From Latrodectus hesperus (taxonomy: Eukaryota > Arthropoda > Arachnida > Araneae > Theridiidae), in assembly GCA_037975125.1 (NCBI GenBank), contig CM075853.1, forward strand, positions 53,514,958 to 53,578,957: 64,000 bases of DNA. The letters run 5' to 3'. Of this stretch, positions 63,132 to 64,000 are shown piece by piece (position 1 is the stretch's first letter; each line of letters starts with the position of its first letter). The notes below the pieces were generated by a model. It saw nothing but the letters and a program-made list of their open reading frames with translations, did not search any database and was not told where the DNA came from. A program made the translations under genes and the position numbers.

Positions 63132-63179
63132 TAAAATTAAAGTAAGAATTACTTCTAAGTGATTCTTACTTTAATTTTA
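63132..63179. repeat. 48-bp near-perfect palindrome
   Basis: TAAAATTAAAGTAAGAAT (63132-63149) is the exact reverse complement of 63162-63179. The centre ACTT-CT-AAGT continues the symmetry with a single T/G mismatch on each side. It would form a 23-bp hairpin. It could be a fragment of a palindromic mobile element end. Confidence 0.93.
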
Positions 63180-63694
63180 TTTTATATATGCTTCTTATAT
63201 CATTTTGACTTTATATATGCTTCTTACATAGTGCATAGAAAATAATGTTTTCTTATTCTTTATTTATATAGAAAGAGCAATTTTTTTTAATAAATTAATT
63301 TTAAGATCTAATGCTTATTTTCCAGTTTTATGAATTGTCGATTATCAAAACTATTTTACCAGTCCCTACGAGTTCGTATAAACAAGCGTCTGATGTATTA
63401 TATTTTTGTTTTAAGTATTCTGCATGAATATTTATGTTATGTATTCTCTTTTCACATAATTGCATGATATTATAAATAATTATTTTATTTTTTATGGAAA
63501 AATAATGTTGAGGATGTTACTGAAATTTCGTTGTATCTCGTTCATAAAAAATTAAAAATATAACCTCTTATATGAAGTGTTATCTGAAAAAAAATGGCAT
63601 ATGCAAAAAGAAATATATGAATTTATAGCTTTAATATATGCACAAATATTAAATATATTTTATTAAATTTATTAAACTTGTCTTAACTGTTGAT
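63180..63694. other. AT-rich sequence with a short repeated motif
   Basis: TTTATATATGCTTCTTA occurs twice, at about 63181-63197 and 63211-63227. Nothing else was seen. Confidence 0.6.
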
Positions 63695-63970
63695 CCGCTT
63701 TTTCAATGTAGACGGTTTGTGGTACGTTAAATCGTGATTGCAATATCCTCCAAGTGAAATGATACCTCTATGGAGGAAGAGCACATAATGTATTAAGCGG
63801 TCTTCTGATTGGTCCCTGCTTCCAAATTACGAAAATTCCCTCCAGGTTCCTTCTAGTAACCACCAGGTAGAGCCCAACTCAATGCTAGGTACAGAGAAAT
63901 AGGATGGTGCAACAACATTTACTCTTTAGTAGCAGAGAGTATTTTCCCTACACGGGAACAAATTTCTTAA
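63695..63970 (+). mobile_element. SINE, second copy of the 42.8-kb family, head missing
   Basis: The body shares TCCTCCAAGTGAAAT, GGTCTTCTG, ATTACGAA and GATGGTGCAACAACA with the 42.8-kb copy in the same order and spacing, apart from the 59-bp insertion there. The tRNA-like head is not visible, so this copy is 5'-truncated or the head is too diverged. It shows the uninterrupted text (TTCCTTCTAGTAACCACCAG) at the place where the other copy carries mariner sequence. Confidence 0.78.
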
Positions 63971-64000
63971 ATTTTCAAAGCTTATTTTGCTTTTTTTACT

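Overview
The window reads as eukaryotic, non-genic DNA. It is strongly AT-rich, has no operons or ribosome binding sites, and I could not assemble any host exon chain. It carries long (TA)n, (TG)n/(CA)n and (TACA)n microsatellites, tRNA-derived SINEs, decayed Tc1/mariner elements, a non-LTR retrotransposon tail and a decayed Helitron. That repeat mix, and the style of the SINEs, fits an arthropod and most likely a chelicerate such as a spider. The taxon is an inference from recognised repeat types, not from a gene.

Layout. 1-9 kb: a (TA)n(TG)n array, then AT-rich sequence with two or three GC-richer patches of unknown nature (about 1.2-1.5, 3.0-3.4 and 4.0-4.6 kb). 9.28-9.51 kb: a tRNA-derived SINE on the minus strand. 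13.3-15.3 kb: two GC-richer islands. 16.3-16.95 kb: the 3' end of a non-LTR retrotransposon (RNase H plus zinc knuckle), minus strand. 22.7-23.1 kb: another GC-richer island. 23.4-36 kb: a dense cluster of seven or eight long (TA)n arrays. One of them sits exactly between inverted 18-bp arms, and the cluster holds a Tc1-type element (25.38-26.97 kb) and a mariner with both ends (32.21-33.19 kb). 36.6-44.5 kb: a series of GC-richer islands, plus a SINE (42.8-43.2 kb) that contains a 59-bp piece matching the 32.9-kb mariner at 57 of 59 positions. 44.7-45.5 kb: a second mariner lineage whose catalytic spacing resembles DD41D (rosa-like). 46.0-48.1 kb: a decayed Helitron Rep/helicase gene on the minus strand, split by a SINE-like repeat. 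50.0-50.5, 52.2-52.4 and 58.4-59.1 kb: GC-richer islands. 61.6-62.9 kb: a full-length but decayed mariner on the minus strand, ending in a (TA)72-like array. 63.7-63.97 kb: a second copy of the 42.8-kb SINE family.

No gene network can be described. All recognisable coding sequence is transposase, helicase or RNase H relic. The most plausible functional DNA is the set of 0.2-0.6 kb GC-richer islands with clustered transcription-factor-like motifs, spaced through otherwise AT-rich sequence. This is the look of a regulatory landscape or a very large intron, but conservation cannot be tested from one sequence. The most interesting structural observations are the templated mariner fragment inside a SINE, the link between transposon ends and long TA arrays, and the palindromic arms around one TA array.
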